Assembly: GCA_021805805.1 (NCBI GenBank)
Contig: JAJZEB010000025.1
Coordinates: forward strand, 1-33,723
Origin: Pseudomonadota bacterium
Lineage (GTDB): Bacteria; Pseudomonadota; Gammaproteobacteria; Burkholderiales; Burkholderiaceae_C
Length of the DNA: 33,723 bases
Direction: 5' to 3'
Shown piece by piece: positions 8,021 through 20,272 of this stretch. The first letter of the stretch is position 1. Every line of letters begins with the position of its first letter. Below the pieces are notes generated by a model. The model did no database searches, was not told where the DNA came from, and was given only the letters and a program-made list of their open reading frames with translations. A program made the position numbers and the translations under genes.

Positions 8021-9769
8021 ATGTTGCCCAATCCCCGTACTCTTTTGCTGGCGTGGTTCAACGCCCAGCCGCGCAACCGCGTCGCAGCGCTGCTCGTCGT
8101 GCTGTGCGCGGCGGTCGTCGCGATGACCGAGCCGGTGTTGCCGGCGCTGATGAAGCACGTGCTCGACGTCGGCTTCACGCCGCGGCGCGATTTCGCACTG
8201 TGGACCGTACCGGCCGTGCTGCTCGGGCTGTTCTCGGTGCGCGGCATCGCCTGGCTCGGGTCGCAGTTCCTGACGCAGTGGATCACGCAGAACGTGCTCG
8301 CGCGGGTGCGCACCCTGGTCTACGCACAGGTGCTGCACGCCGAGCTCGGTGTCTTGCAGCGCGAGAGCGCAAGCAGCCTGATCGGGGCATCGGTCTACGA
8401 AGCCCAGCAGGCGCTGGGCATGATCTTCCCCGGGCTGTTGACGCTGACGCGCGACACGCTGACGCTGACCGCGCTGTTCGGCTACCTGCTGTGGATCAAC
8501 TGGAGCCTGACGCTGCTGACGCTGGCCATCCTGCTGCCGCTGCTCGTGACGATGCGTGCGATCAGCCGCCGCGCGAAGCGGCTCAATGCGCAGATGCAAA
8601 AGGCCGCCGAGCAGGCCGCCTATGCGCTCGAGGAAGGCATGCTGGCGGCGCCGGTGATCCGCGTGCACAACGCGCAACCGACGTTCGCGGCGCGTTTCGA
8701 CCGCATGAACCAGGGGCTGCGGCGGATGACGGTGAAGGCGATGGTGTCGGGCTCGAGCACGACGCCGGTGTCGCAGTGGCTGTCGGCGCTCGCAGTGTCG
8801 GTGGTCATCGTCTACGCCTTGCACCAGGCGCAGCTGCCCGGGCGGCACAGCGTCGGCAGTTTCGTGTCGTTCATCACGTCGATGCTGATGACGCTGTCTC
8901 CGCTGCGACGCGTCTCCGACATCGTGCAGCCGATGATGCGCGCGATGTCGTCGCTCGACAGATTGCGCGGAATCATCGCGGCGCCGAAGGAGGCCGACAC
9001 CGGCCGGCACGCTGTGGCGCGTGCGCGCGGCGACATCGAATACGACTCGGTCGGCGTTCGCTTCGCCGGGCAGGACCGCGCGGTGCTCGACGGCGTCACG
9101 CTGCACGTGCGCGCCGGCGAGAGTCTGGCGCTGGTCGGACCGTCGGGGGCAGGCAAGACCACGCTGGTGCGGTTGCTGCCCCGCCTGCTCGAGCCCACCG
9201 GCGGATCGATCCGGCTCGATGGCGTGGCGCTGCGCGACTGGAGCCTGGCGGCGCTGCGGGCGCAGATCGCGCTGGTCAGCCAGGACGTGGTGCTGCTCAA
9301 CGACAGCGTCGGCGCCAATGTCAGCTTCGGCGACGCGGTCGACCCGGCGCGGGCCTGGGCCGCGCTGGAGGCGGCTGCGCTGGCCGAATTCGTGCGGGGA
9401 CTTCCAGGCGGGCTCGATGCACCGATCGGGCATAACGGCTCGCAGCTCTCCGGTGGACAGCGCCAGCGGCTGTCGATCGCGCGCGCGCTCTACCGCGACG
9501 CGCCGCTGCTGATTCTCGACGAGGCGACCAGCGCGCTCGACGCCGAGAGCGAGCGCCTGGTGCAGCACGCCGTCGACCGTCTGATGCGGGGGCGCACGAC
9601 CATCGTCATCGCGCACCGGCTGGCGACCATCGCGCATTGCAACCGCATCGCGGTGCTCGACGAGGGCAGGCTGGTCGAACTCGGCACGGAGGCCGAGCTC
9701 CTCGTCGCCGACGGCTTGTACGCGCAGCTGCACCGCATGCAGTTCCGCGAGCAGCAAGCAAGCGCTTGA
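8021..9769 (+). CDS. msbA: Lipid A export ABC transporter MsbA-like
   Basis: Half-transporter of 582 residues, the usual length for MsbA, which flips lipid A-core across the inner membrane using ATP. Six membrane helices occupy about residues 20-300. The nucleotide-binding domain has Walker A GPSGAGKT at about 373-380, a Q-loop VSQDVVLL, the ABC signature LSGGQRQR from about 476, Walker B LLILDEATS at about 495-503, and the switch histidine in VIAHRLA. It fits the neighbouring core and O-antigen genes: those enzymes build on lipid A-core and this pump moves the substrate to the periplasmic face where the ligase acts. The start is ATG 8021, with at most a weak ribosome-binding site. Confidence 0.9.
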   Translation: MLPNPRTLLLAWFNAQPRNRVAALLVVLCAAVVAMTEPVLPALMKHVLDVGFTPRRDFALWTVPAVLLGLFSVRGIAWLGSQFLTQWITQNVLARVRTLVYAQVLHAELGVLQRESASSLIGASVYEAQQALGMIFPGLLTLTRDTLTLTALFGYLLWINWSLTLLTLAILLPLLVTMRAISRRAKRLNAQMQKAAEQAAYALEEGMLAAPVIRVHNAQPTFAARFDRMNQGLRRMTVKAMVSGSSTTPVSQWLSALAVSVVIVYALHQAQLPGRHSVGSFVSFITSMLMTLSPLRRVSDIVQPMMRAMSSLDRLRGIIAAPKEADTGRHAVARARGDIEYDSVGVRFAGQDRAVLDGVTLHVRAGESLALVGPSGAGKTTLVRLLPRLLEPTGGSIRLDGVALRDWSLAALRAQIALVSQDVVLLNDSVGANVSFGDAVDPARAWAALEAAALAEFVRGLPGGLDAPIGHNGSQLSGGQRQRLSIARALYRDAPLLILDEATSALDAESERLVQHAVDRLMRGRTTIVIAHRLATIAHCNRIAVLDEGRLVELGTEAELLVADGLYAQLHRMQFREQQASA

Positions 9770-9781
9770 CCAGATGCGCGA

Positions 9782-10915
9782 TCAGGCGCTGGCTTTGTCG
9801 CGCTGCATCCAGCGCAGGCTTTGCTGGCGCACCACTTCGGGAAGGTGGTGTTCGCGGGCGAAGGTCTCGCGAATCCATTGCGCATCGTTGCCGCGGCCGC
9901 CGATGTCGGCGAGCAGCTCGCGGAGCGCGCCGTCGGACTTCAGCGCGATCGCGTGCGGCTCCAGCCGCACCAGGGTGCGCATGATGTCCTCGCGCAGCGT
10001 GCGGTGTTCGCGCGTGGCCGGATCGACGAACGTGCCGTCGAAGCCGAAGCGGCAGGCCTGGAAGCGGTTGAAGGTGTAGACCAGGTAGTCGTCTTCCTGC
10101 GGCTCGAACGGACGTTCGAACTGGATCCAGCGGCCCAGAGTCTGGATGTACGCGGCGATTCGCGCGGCCTTGGTGATCGTCAGCGGCGTGTCCATCACCC
10201 GCACCTCGATGGTGCCGTATTCGGGCTTGGGCCGGATGTCCCAGTAGAAATCCTTCATGCTCTTGACCACCCCGGTGGCGGTCATCTTGTCGAAGTAGCG
10301 CTCGAATCCCTCCCAGTCGAGCACGAACGGCGCACGTCCCGACAGCGGGAACGCGAATACCGAATTCAGCCGTGCCGACTGGAATCCGGTGTCCTCGCCC
10401 TGCACGTACGGCGACGACGCCGACAGCGCGATGAAATGCGGGATGGTGCGCGACAGGCAGTGCAGCGTGTACAGCGCGGTGTCGGCGTCGGGGCAGCCCA
10501 GGTGCACATGCTGGCCGAACACCGTGAACTGCTTGCTCAGGTAGCCGTACAGCTCGGACAGTTGGTGGAAACGCGGGCGGTCGAAAATGCGCTGCTGCGC
10601 CCAGTGCTGGAATGGATGGGTGCCGCCGCCGGACAGGCCGACGTCGAGGCGCTCGGCGGCGCGGGCAAGCGCGCCACGAATGTCCTCGAGCTGCGCCAGC
10701 GCGTCGTCGTAGTCGCGGCAGATTCCGGTCGACAGCTCGATCATGCTCTCGGTCATTTCCGGCGTGACGTTGCCGGGAAGCTTGACGTGTTCGAGCAGCC
10801 GCAGCAAATCGGGCGCGCACGGCATCAGGTCGTAGTTGTGCCGGCCGACGATTTGCAGTTCCAGCTCGATTCCCATGCTCAGCGCGCTGGACGTCGTGAA
10901 CGTGCCCAGACTCAT
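9782..10915 (-). CDS. YbdK-type carboxylate-amine ligase (weak glutamate-cysteine ligase)
   Basis: A 377-residue protein of the GCS2/YbdK family, ATP-dependent ligases related to glutamate-cysteine ligase; E. coli YbdK has weak gamma-glutamyl-cysteine ligase activity. Visible are the N-terminal strand [10 protein letters not shown] with its metal-binding glutamates, the central [10 protein letters not shown] segment, and the Arg-containing [12 protein letters not shown] strand conserved in this fold. The ATG at 10915 overlaps the antiporter stop by four bases (ATGA), with GGAG about 9 bases upstream, so the two genes are translationally coupled. The true in vivo substrate is not known for most family members. 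Confidence 0.88.
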   Translation of the reverse strand: MSLGTFTTSSALSMGIELELQIVGRHNYDLMPCAPDLLRLLEHVKLPGNVTPEMTESMIELSTGICRDYDDALAQLEDIRGALARAAERLDVGLSGGGTHPFQHWAQQRIFDRPRFHQLSELYGYLSKQFTVFGQHVHLGCPDADTALYTLHCLSRTIPHFIALSASSPYVQGEDTGFQSARLNSVFAFPLSGRAPFVLDWEGFERYFDKMTATGVVKSMKDFYWDIRPKPEYGTIEVRVMDTPLTITKAARIAAYIQTLGRWIQFERPFEPQEDDYLVYTFNRFQACRFGFDGTFVDPATREHRTLREDIMRTLVRLEPHAIALKSDGALRELLADIGGRGNDAQWIRETFAREHHLPEVVRQQSLRWMQRDKASA

Positions 10916-12132
10916 CGGTGCATCTCCGTTCCGTTGCGTGGAATGTCTCCGGAGCGGCCCAACGCCCAGCGTGCAAGCAGAGTGCCGACGATGCTCAACA
11001 TCGCGATCGCAGCGAAACCGGCGTCGAGCAGGCGTGGCGGGAAATCGCCAAGAAGCTTCTGCGTGTCGAGCAGCAGCACGAAACTGACCGCTGCGGCCGG
11101 GTTCAGCGCCAGGCCGAGCGCCAGCGACTGGCGTCGGCTCAGGCCCGAAGCCGGTCCGAGCAACAGCGGCGCGACGAGCTTGGCCAGCGCGCGCGCGGCA
11201 ATCAGCACCAGGCCGATCAGCGCGCCGTCGCGCAGCGCGTTCCAATCCATGCACAGGCCGACGATCATGAACAGCAGCACGATCAGCACACCGCCCGCGG
11301 TGCCGAAATGCCGAGGCCACACGCGCGGGCGCTCGTTGTGCGCGCGCAGCAGCAGGCCGGCCAGCAGCGGGGTCAGCATCGACGACCAGTGCAGCATCCG
11401 CGTCACCGACAGCACGAGCAGGATCAGGCCGACGAGCAGCAGCGCAGCGCCCTCGTCGGCGAAATCGAAATGGCGCTCGACCCAGTTCACGGCCCACGCC
11501 AGCGCGGCCGCGGCGATCACCGCGCCGCCGATCGCATAGCCCTGCTGCAGCAGCGCATACCACCAGTGGCGTCCGATCTGCGCGCCCATCCAGGCGTCGA
11601 GCAGTCCGACCGCCAGGATCGACAGAATGCTGCCCAGAGTCGCCAGCAGCAGCATGCGCTCGGTGACCTGGCCGCGGGCGTTGAACTCGCCTGCCAGGCG
11701 CAGCGCCACTGCCGGTGAAGTGCATGCCAGCGCCGCCGCCACGGCAAGGCCGTGCAGGCCGCCGAGCGCGAACGCGTGCAGCGCAGCCCAGCCCAGCACC
11801 AGCGCCAGCGCCCATTCGCCGATGCTGATGAACACCAGCCATGGGTTCGCGCGCAACCAGCGCAGGTTGACGCGGTGGCCGATTTCGAACAGCAACACGG
11901 CCATCGCCGCGTCGATCACCGCGCGCGCTCCGGCCTGCAGCTCGAACGCGGGCAGCGCGCCGCCGCCCACGGCGATCAGCAAGCCGGTTCCCAGGTAGCC
12001 GATCAGGCGCGGCCAGCGCAGCAGGCGCAGCACCGATTCGCCCATCAGCGTGGCCAGCACCAGCGCGAGCCCGACCCACAGCACGCCATCGGCGTGCATC
12101 GCGATCGGGGGCAAGGCGGACATGTGAATCAT
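10912..12132 (-). CDS. Cation/proton antiporter (CPA2/Kef-like)
   Basis: An integral inner-membrane protein of 406 residues with about twelve hydrophobic segments, matching the Na+/H+ exchanger family of Kef-type transporters. Recognisable segments are [46 protein letters not shown] and the C-terminal [16 protein letters not shown]. No soluble TrkA/RCK regulatory domain follows, so it is the short form. Coupling to the GCS2-type ligase recalls Kef systems that respond to glutathione, but that functional link is only an inference. The start may be ATG 12132 or ATG 12123. Confidence 0.85.
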   Translation of the reverse strand: MIHMSALPPIAMHADGVLWVGLALVLATLMGESVLRLLRWPRLIGYLGTGLLIAVGGGALPAFELQAGARAVIDAAMAVLLFEIGHRVNLRWLRANPWLVFISIGEWALALVLGWAALHAFALGGLHGLAVAAALACTSPAVALRLAGEFNARGQVTERMLLLATLGSILSILAVGLLDAWMGAQIGRHWWYALLQQGYAIGGAVIAAAALAWAVNWVERHFDFADEGAALLLVGLILLVLSVTRMLHWSSMLTPLLAGLLLRAHNERPRVWPRHFGTAGGVLIVLLFMIVGLCMDWNALRDGALIGLVLIAARALAKLVAPLLLGPASGLSRRQSLALGLALNPAAAVSFVLLLDTQKLLGDFPPRLLDAGFAAIAMLSIVGTLLARWALGRSGDIPRNGTEMHR

Positions 12133-12342
12133 GGTGCTGGCGCGGCGGCGAGGGGCGCATGGCGCCCCGGTGCGAGGTGGACCGGGGAGGACGCGCGATT
12201 ATAGGAATCGGCAACGTCCGCGACGGGACCGTACCACGCCTGGCGGACGTCCCGATGAAACGGGCCGCGACGCAGGTCGTGCGGGGGCCCGGCGAGGCCA
12301 TTTTGCACGCTTGTCCATGGCGCCGCAAACGGCGCGCCTTCC

Positions 12343-12348
12343 TACAAT
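12343..12348 (+). promoter_or_regulatory. Possible -10 element for dnaE
   Basis: TACAAT ends six bases before the dnaE ATG at 12355. With usual spacing, transcription would start at or beside the A of ATG, giving a leaderless message. No Shine-Dalgarno sequence lies between the two. No strong -35 element is seen at 17 bases. Confidence 0.4.
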
Positions 12349-12354
12349 GCGGCC

Positions 12355-15828
<3,474 letters not shown>

Positions 15829-15841
15829 ACGCGCCGCGGCG

Positions 15842-16759
15842 TCAATGCCGGTCGCGCGGACCGGCCTGCACGTCCATCGGCGAGTACCACTGCCCGTGGT
15901 CCGAAGGGAAGCTGCCGACGCGCTCGACCGCGCGCTTGGCCGCCTCGTCCCAGCTGGGTACGCCGCTCGAGCGCTTGATGCGGACGCTGATGATCTGGCC
16001 GTTGTTGGTATCCAGCGTCACGCTCAGCAGCACCTGAGGGTTGCCCTGGACCTGGTTGATTTGCGGGTAGACGGTGTTCTCGCGCACCAGCGTTGCCAGC
16101 CGCGCGCCATAGCTGCCCGAAGGCCCCGACGCGCGCGCCGCGGTTCCTGTGCTTCCGGCGGCGCCGTCTCCGGCCTGTGCCATCAGGCTCTTCATGTAGG
16201 CATCGCGCGCGGCCTTCTGTTCGCGTGCGAGTTCCTGAGCGCGTTTTTTCTGCTCGGCGAGCTTTTTCTGCTGCGCGAGTTCCTTTTGTTGCTCGAGTTT
16301 CTTCTGTTCAGCCAGCTTCTGTTCGAGCTTCTTCTGCTCGGCAAGCTTCTGCTCGGCAAGCTTCTGCTCGGCAAGCTTGCGCTGCTGCGCGCGCAGTCGC
16401 TCGGCGCTTTGCTGCTGTTCGAGCTTTTTCAGCTGCTCCTGTTTCTTGCGCTGCAGCGCGATCTGCGCCTCGTCGGGCGAAGGCGCGGGCTGCACCTTCG
16501 GTGCGGGCGGTGGCGGGGGCGGTGGCGGCGCCGGGTGCGGCGTGGGCTGCGGCTGCGGCCGCGGCCTGGGAGCTGGCGGCGCGGCCAGGTGCGCGGTCGG
16601 CGCCCACAGTTCGGCTTCCACCGCCTCGGGCTCGTGGCTGCGCCAGTGCACGCCGACTGCGAGCAGCGCGACCAGCAGCAGATGCACCAGCAGCGCGAAC
16701 AGCAGCGCGCGCGACAGGCCGCGTTCACGCGGCGGGCGAAGCTTGTCCGATGCGTTCAT
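15842..16759 (-). CDS. tolA: Tol-Pal energy-transducing protein TolA
   Basis: Inner-membrane-anchored periplasm-spanning protein of 305 residues. One membrane helix lies at about 18-40. A Pro-rich linker (70-95) and a long charged coiled coil rich in Ala, Glu, Gln, Lys and Leu (about 97-190) follow. The C-terminal domain (about 215-305) of TonB/TolA type contains TLVRENTVYP, LLSVTLDTNNGQI and the SSGVPSWDEAAKRAV helix. In the family TolA uses the proton-motive force through TolQR to reach Pal/TolB at the outer membrane. The coiled coil is encoded partly by exact 15-base tandem repeats. It ends the ybgC-tolQRA group; tolB does not follow. Confidence 0.95.
   Translation of the reverse strand: MNASDKLRPPRERGLSRALLFALLVHLLLVALLAVGVHWRSHEPEAVEAELWAPTAHLAAPPAPRPRPQPQPTPHPAPPPPPPPPAPKVQPAPSPDEAQIALQRKKQEQLKKLEQQQSAERLRAQQRKLAEQKLAEQKLAEQKKLEQKLAEQKKLEQQKELAQQKKLAEQKKRAQELAREQKAARDAYMKSLMAQAGDGAAGSTGTAARASGPSGSYGARLATLVRENTVYPQINQVQGNPQVLLSVTLDTNNGQIISVRIKRSSGVPSWDEAAKRAVERVGSFPSDHGQWYSPMDVQAGPRDRH
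16337..16379. repeat. 15-base tandem repeat within tolA coiled coil
   Basis: CTCGGCAAGCTTCTG and phase-shifted equivalents repeat three times in tandem in the coiled-coil part of tolA, encoding the five-residue unit AEQKL. The number of units could change by slippage and lengthen or shorten the TolA rod in steps of five residues without breaking the frame. Confidence 0.85.
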
Positions 16760-16777
16760 TGCTCGAGCGGCGCGATT

Positions 16778-17245
16778 TCAGTGCATGCCGGTGGCCTGCA
16801 CGGCCAGGCCGACGCGTTGCACTCCGCCTGCCTTGAGGCGGTTGAGCACCTGCATCACGACGTTGTATTTGACGTTGCGGTCCGCGGCGATCAGCACCGG
16901 CATTGCCTGCGCGTCGCTGCCGGCCTGCTGCGCGAGGGCGGTCACGGTCTGCAGCAGTTGCGGCAGCGCCACGGTCTGCTCGGTGAGTCCAGGCGCGCCT
17001 GGCTTGGCCTTCGGGTCGCGCAGCCGGATCGACATCGTCTGGTCGGTCTTGATGTCGACCTCGACCACCGTGTCGGGTGCGCGCGAAGCCTCGCCGACGC
17101 TGGGCAGCTTGACCAGACTGGGCGTGATCAGCGGTGCCGTGACCATGAAAATGATCAACAGCACCAGCATCACGTCGATGTAAGGCACCACGTTGATTTC
17201 GGCCAGCGCGCGCCGGCGCCCGCCGCGTTGCTGCAACGCGCCCAT
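16778..17245 (-). CDS. tolR: Tol-Pal inner-membrane protein TolR
   Basis: ExbD/TolR family protein of 155 residues. The single N-terminal membrane helix contains the proton-path aspartate Asp24 (EINVVPYIDVMLVLLIIF). The rest is the periplasmic dimer domain, ending in the conserved segment VLIAADRNVKYNVVMQVLNRLK. A central insert (about residues 80-92, KAKPGAPGL) is longer than in E. coli TolR. The gene starts two bases after the tolQ stop and ends 18 bases before tolA, so tolQRA are co-transcribed. Confidence 0.96.
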   Translation of the reverse strand: MGALQQRGGRRRALAEINVVPYIDVMLVLLIIFMVTAPLITPSLVKLPSVGEASRAPDTVVEVDIKTDQTMSIRLRDPKAKPGAPGLTEQTVALPQLLQTVTALAQQAGSDAQAMPVLIAADRNVKYNVVMQVLNRLKAGGVQRVGLAVQATGMH

Positions 17246-17247
17246 GC

Positions 17248-17958
17248 TCAGTGCGCTCCGCCGTCCTGCCCGCGCGCGCCCGCGGCGTGCGGCGCGACCT
17301 GCCGGTGCAGGATGTTGGAGAACTCCTCCATGAACGCATCGAAACGGATCGCCAGGCGGTCGATGTCACGGGCGAAGAAGTTGTACGCGATCACCGCGGG
17401 AATCGCCGCGAACAGGCCGATCGCAGTCGCCACCAGCGCCTCGGCGATGCCTGGCGCGACGGTGGCCAGCGTGACCTGCTGCAGATTCGACAGCCCGACG
17501 AACGCGTGCATGATGCCCCACACGGTTCCGAACAGTCCGACGTACGGCGAGACCGAAGCGACCGAGGCGAGAAACGAAAGGTTCGACTCGATGACGTCCA
17601 TTTCACGCTGCAGTGCCGCGCGCATCGCGCGGCGCGCCCCGTCGACCAGGTCGCTGGCCTCCATGCGCCGCTCGCGCAGCTTGAGGAACTCGCGCATTCC
17701 CGAGGCGAAAATGCGCTGCAGCGGGCTGCCGTGGCGTGCGTTGGCCAACGCCGCCTGATACAGCTCGGTCAGGCTGGTTCCGGACCAGAATTCCTGCTCG
17801 AATTCGTCGGTCTTGTTGCGTGCCGACTTGATCCCGAAATATTTGCGGAAGATCACGGTCCAGCTTGCCAGCGAGACCGCCATCAGCAGCGCCAGCACGA
17901 TCTGCACCACGTTGCTGGCGCCAAGCACGAGGGAGATGATCGAGAAATTCTGGTTCAT
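17248..17958 (-). CDS. tolQ: Tol-Pal inner-membrane protein TolQ
   Basis: MotA/TolQ/ExbB family proton-channel subunit of 236 residues with three membrane helices (about 15-37, 140-160 and 170-195). The conserved family block SPYVGLFGTVWGIMHAF and the following GIAEALVATAIGLFAAIPAVIAYN line the channel. ATG 17958 is chosen because AGGA lies six bases before it and the sequence begins with the typical MNQNFSII. The longer frame to 17976 has no ribosome-binding site. Order with ybgC, tolR and tolA is canonical. Confidence 0.96.
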   Translation of the reverse strand: MNQNFSIISLVLGASNVVQIVLALLMAVSLASWTVIFRKYFGIKSARNKTDEFEQEFWSGTSLTELYQAALANARHGSPLQRIFASGMREFLKLRERRMEASDLVDGARRAMRAALQREMDVIESNLSFLASVASVSPYVGLFGTVWGIMHAFVGLSNLQQVTLATVAPGIAEALVATAIGLFAAIPAVIAYNFFARDIDRLAIRFDAFMEEFSNILHRQVAPHAAGARGQDGGAH

Positions 17959-18045
17959 GCACAGTCCTGAGGTCACGGGCGCGCTCGCCCGGACGCTATT
18001 GTGCCTCGGCCGGCATGTCCGCTCCCGGCGTGCTGCGCAGCCGAG

Positions 18046-18510
18046 TCAGTTTGCGCGCGTTTGCGCAGCGGGGGCGGTCAACCGGCGCAGCGCCAGGTCC
18101 AGCACATCGGGGATTTCCGGGCGGCCTTGCGCGTTCAGCGCGGTGCCCATGACGACCGCCTGGGCGATCAACTTGCCGTCGCTGCGGCGTTCGATGGCCT
18201 GCTCGAACTGCAGCCGCAAGCGCCCGCGGCGGTGCAGCGCGGTGCGCACGACGAAGGCGTCGCCGCTGCGCAGCGATGCGCGGAAATCGATTTCGATCCG
18301 CGTCACCACCAGGCTGATGCCGCGCCGCGACAGCTCGCCGAAGCGCAGGTCGCTCGACTCGAGCAGCTTGTGCCGGGCGTGCTCCAGGTAGTTCAGATAG
18401 ACCGAGTTGTTGACCACGTGGTCCATGTCGCACTCGTAGTCGCGGACTTCGAACGCGACTTCGTGCCGCGGCTGCGGCGGGTGTTGCACAGCTGGGGAAG
18501 GCGGGCTCAT
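18046..18510 (-). CDS. ybgC: Acyl-CoA thioesterase YbgC-like, Tol-Pal associated
   Basis: Hot-dog-fold thioesterase of about 154 residues, the first gene of the Tol-Pal cluster in many proteobacteria. The active-site region DYECDMDHVVNNSVYLNYLE carries the catalytic Asp (near residue 28) and the helix-start His-Val-x-Asn-Asn pattern. The central strand SLVVTRIEIDFRASLRSGD follows as expected. The start is uncertain: ATG 18510 gives a protein of normal length, while ATG 18576 adds 22 residues and neither has a strong ribosome-binding site. The gap to tolQ is about 87 bases. Its physiological acyl substrate is not evident here. Confidence 0.85.
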   Translation of the reverse strand: MSPPSPAVQHPPQPRHEVAFEVRDYECDMDHVVNNSVYLNYLEHARHKLLESSDLRFGELSRRGISLVVTRIEIDFRASLRSGDAFVVRTALHRRGRLRLQFEQAIERRSDGKLIAQAVVMGTALNAQGRPEIPDVLDLALRRLTAPAAQTRAN

Positions 18511-18691
18511 CGCAGGCACAGGGAAGTTCGGATGCGAATGCGCCGGCGCGCGGGCGCACGCCGGCATCAGGGGCATGGGGGCAGTTTAGGCGAGCCGCAG
18601 CCGCGCCGCGCTTATGCTGTGGGATTGCGGGCCCGGCGCAGCGAGCCGGGGCCCGGACCACACCGGACCATCACCTTCGATCGGGAGCCTC

Positions 18692-19309
18692 ATGTTTACC
18701 GGACTCGTCACTGCGGTCGGCAGCATCGACCATGTCGAACCGCTCGGCGGCAGCGGGGCGGGCGTGCGCGTGCGCGTCGCTGCGCCGCCGGCCTGGCTTG
18801 CCGGAGTCGTCGAGGGCGACAGCATCTGCGTCAGCGGCGCGTGCATGACCGTCGTCGCGCTGAGTGCCGACACGTTCGACGTCGACGTATCGGCCGAGAG
18901 CCTTGCGCGCACGGTCGGGCTCGATGCGGCCGGAAGCGAGGTCAACCTGGAGCAGTCGCTGACGCTGGCGACCAAGCTCGGCGGGCATCTGGTCACCGGC
19001 CATGTGGACGGCATCGGCAGCGTCGAGCGGTTCGACCCGGTGGGCGAATCATGGCAGCTGGTGCTGGTCGTGCCGGCCGCGCTCGCGCGCTTCTGTGCAT
19101 ACAAAGGCTCGCTGACGGTCAACGGCGTCAGCCTGACCGTCAACCGGGTCGACGATGCCGACGATGGCAGCGCCCGGGTCGACATCAACTTGATTCCGCA
19201 CACCGTGCAGCACACCAACCTGCACACGTTGCGTGCAGGTGCTCGGGTCAACCTCGAGGTCGACCTGATCGCGCGCTACGTGCGGCGCATGCTCGACCCA
19301 GCGCATTGA
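18692..19309 (+). CDS. ribE: Riboflavin synthase alpha subunit
   Basis: Converts two 6,7-dimethyl-8-ribityllumazine molecules to riboflavin and a pyrimidine. The 205-residue protein has two lumazine-binding repeats, the first starting with the diagnostic MFTGLV and containing DSICVSGACMTV, the second starting about GHLVTGHVDG and containing GSLTVNGVSLTV. ATG 18692 is preferred over the upstream ATG at 18614 because MFTGLV is the universal N-terminus and GGGAG lies five bases before it. It is divergent from ybgC and no other rib genes are in the window. Confidence 0.96.
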   Translation: MFTGLVTAVGSIDHVEPLGGSGAGVRVRVAAPPAWLAGVVEGDSICVSGACMTVVALSADTFDVDVSAESLARTVGLDAAGSEVNLEQSLTLATKLGGHLVTGHVDGIGSVERFDPVGESWQLVLVVPAALARFCAYKGSLTVNGVSLTVNRVDDADDGSARVDINLIPHTVQHTNLHTLRAGARVNLEVDLIARYVRRMLDPAH

Positions 19310-19320
19310 GTCTCGGCCTC

Positions 19321-19350
19321 TTGCGAGCGCGAAGCGGCGCAGGCTATACT
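19321..19350 (+). promoter_or_regulatory. Promoter of tRNA-Asn
   Basis: TTGCGA at 19321-19326 and TATACT at 19345-19350, 18 bases apart, form a sigma-70-like promoter. The mature tRNA begins 12 bases after the -10 element, so transcription would start just upstream of it. Confidence 0.7.
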
Positions 19351-19361
19351 TCACCGCTTAT

Positions 19362-19437
19362 TCCCCGATAGCTCAGTCGGTAGAGCGACGGACTGTTAAT
19401 CCGCAGGTCCCTGGTTCGAGCCCAGGTCGGGGAGCCA
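19362..19437 (+). tRNA. tRNA-Asn (anticodon GTT), CCA encoded
   Basis: A 76-base cloverleaf. The acceptor stem TCCCCGA (19362-19368) pairs with TCGGGGA (19427-19433), the D-arm is GCTCAGTCGGTAGAGC, and the anticodon loop CTGTTAA has GTT. The T-arm contains GGTTCGAGCCC, the discriminator base is G, and the 3' CCA is encoded at 19435-19437. It is the last clearly chromosomal gene before the accessory DNA. tRNA-Asn genes are frequent integration sites, but no second copy of its 3' end lies in this window. Confidence 0.97.
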
Positions 19438-19466
19438 GAACAAAATCAAGCACTTACCGAAGAAAT

Positions 19467-19494
19467 CGGCGCCCAGTTGGCGCCGCTTTTTTTT
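19467..19494 (+). terminator. Rho-independent terminator after tRNA-Asn
   Basis: CGGCGCC (19467-19473) and GGCGCCG (19479-19485) form a perfect seven-base stem with a CAGTT loop, followed by C and eight Ts (19487-19494). It ends the tRNA transcript. Its right side may mark the border of the accessory element. Confidence 0.85.
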
Positions 19495-19497
19495 GCC

Positions 19498-19517
19498 GTT
19501 TCCGCTTCGTTTCCGCT
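19498..19517. repeat. 9-base direct repeat, 11-base period
   Basis: GTTTCCGCT occurs at 19498-19506 and 19509-19517 separated by TC, directly after the tRNA terminator. It belongs to the short close-spaced direct repeats common in the gene-poor parts of this element. It might belong to an attachment-site arm region, but that is speculation. Confidence 0.7.
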
Positions 19518-19776
19518 GAATGGCCTCGATGGGGTCAGATCTGGCGATTTCGGCGTTCTTGTGAATGCTGGGGCGCGTCAGGGCGTTTCCGCCAGTTGCC
19601 TCCGGCGGTGGACATGGAAGCAACTCCCCGACGACGCCTGCGCGTGGCATCTCCACCACAGCGGCGCCAACCATGCACTGACCGACCCCGGCGGCATCAA
19701 CTTTCAAGCGCCAAGGCGCGGCCGATCGTCACAAAGCCAGGGTAGCGTGGACAACTCGACTTCGACGGGGGCCGAC

Positions 19777-19995
19777 ATGTTCACCAGGATCATCGACTTC
19801 GTGCAGTGTGCGGGGCACCAGATTGAGGTACGAGTGGAGCGCAGCAGCCGCGGGGAGATCAAGTTCGGCTACGTGGCGCCCGGCACCAGCACCCTCGCTC
19901 CGATCGACGGCCTTGGATCGTTCGATACCGCTGATCAGGCTCTAGGCGCCGTGAGGGGCTGGGTCACCAACTGGGCGGCGAGGACATACGGCTGA
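19777..19995 (+). CDS. Small hypothetical protein
   Basis: A 72-residue protein starting MFTRIIDFVQCAGHQIEVRVERSS, with strong G/C bias at third codon positions that supports coding. It is short, mixed alpha/beta in pattern and has no signal peptide or membrane helix. I do not recognise the family. The start could also be the in-frame GTG at 19747, which has AGGG upstream; ATG 19777 is preferred because a G-rich stretch precedes it. Its 3' end overlaps a convergent minus-strand gene by 54 bases. No function can be proposed. Confidence 0.6.
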   Translation: MFTRIIDFVQCAGHQIEVRVERSSRGEIKFGYVAPGTSTLAPIDGLGSFDTADQALGAVRGWVTNWAARTYG

Positions 19996-20238
19996 CATCG
20001 ACGCCGGCGTAGAGGCGCGAGGTGGCCATTCGCATTGATCCCGTCCGAGGCCTGCAACTTGTAAGGCCCGCAACCGCTGGTCGGCCTGGAGCCACTCGAT
20101 CATGTCGCGCGCCGCCAGCCAGCGCACGATCAGCTCGCGCTCAAGCCCGGTGCACCGCTCGAGGCATTCGCGCTCGGCGACCAGATCGGCCAGGTTGTCG
20201 TCGGGCACGTCGCGCAGAGTCTTGGGGTAGGCGGCCAC
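19942..20238 (-). CDS. Small helical phage-type protein, possibly damaged at both ends
   Basis: The frame encodes KTLRDVPDDNLADLVAERE and further charged helices for about 65 residues with strong third-position G/C bias, then decays into low-quality sequence overlapping the opposite gene. The only in-frame start is GTG 20238, which has no ribosome-binding site. The frame stays open and protein-like upstream to a CTG at 20277, where an ATG would be expected, so the start may be mutated. I read it as a real but perhaps degenerate small gene of unknown function resembling short helical proteins of phage elements. Confidence 0.45.
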   Translation of the reverse strand: MAAYPKTLRDVPDDNLADLVAERECLERCTGLERELIVRWLAARDMIEWLQADQRLRALQVAGLGRDQCEWPPRASTPASMSAVCPRRPVGDPAPHGA

Positions 20239-20272
20239 AGCAGCAGCGTATAGCTGCCGGCGTGAGGGCCGC

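Noticed and set aside
7973-9757. Long minus-strand frame opposite msbA
   Set aside because: Antisense to a complete ABC transporter with all motifs; no domain pattern of its own.
19396-19707. Minus-strand frame running into tRNA-Asn
   Set aside because: Its C-terminus is the antisense of the tRNA, a well-known source of false proteins.
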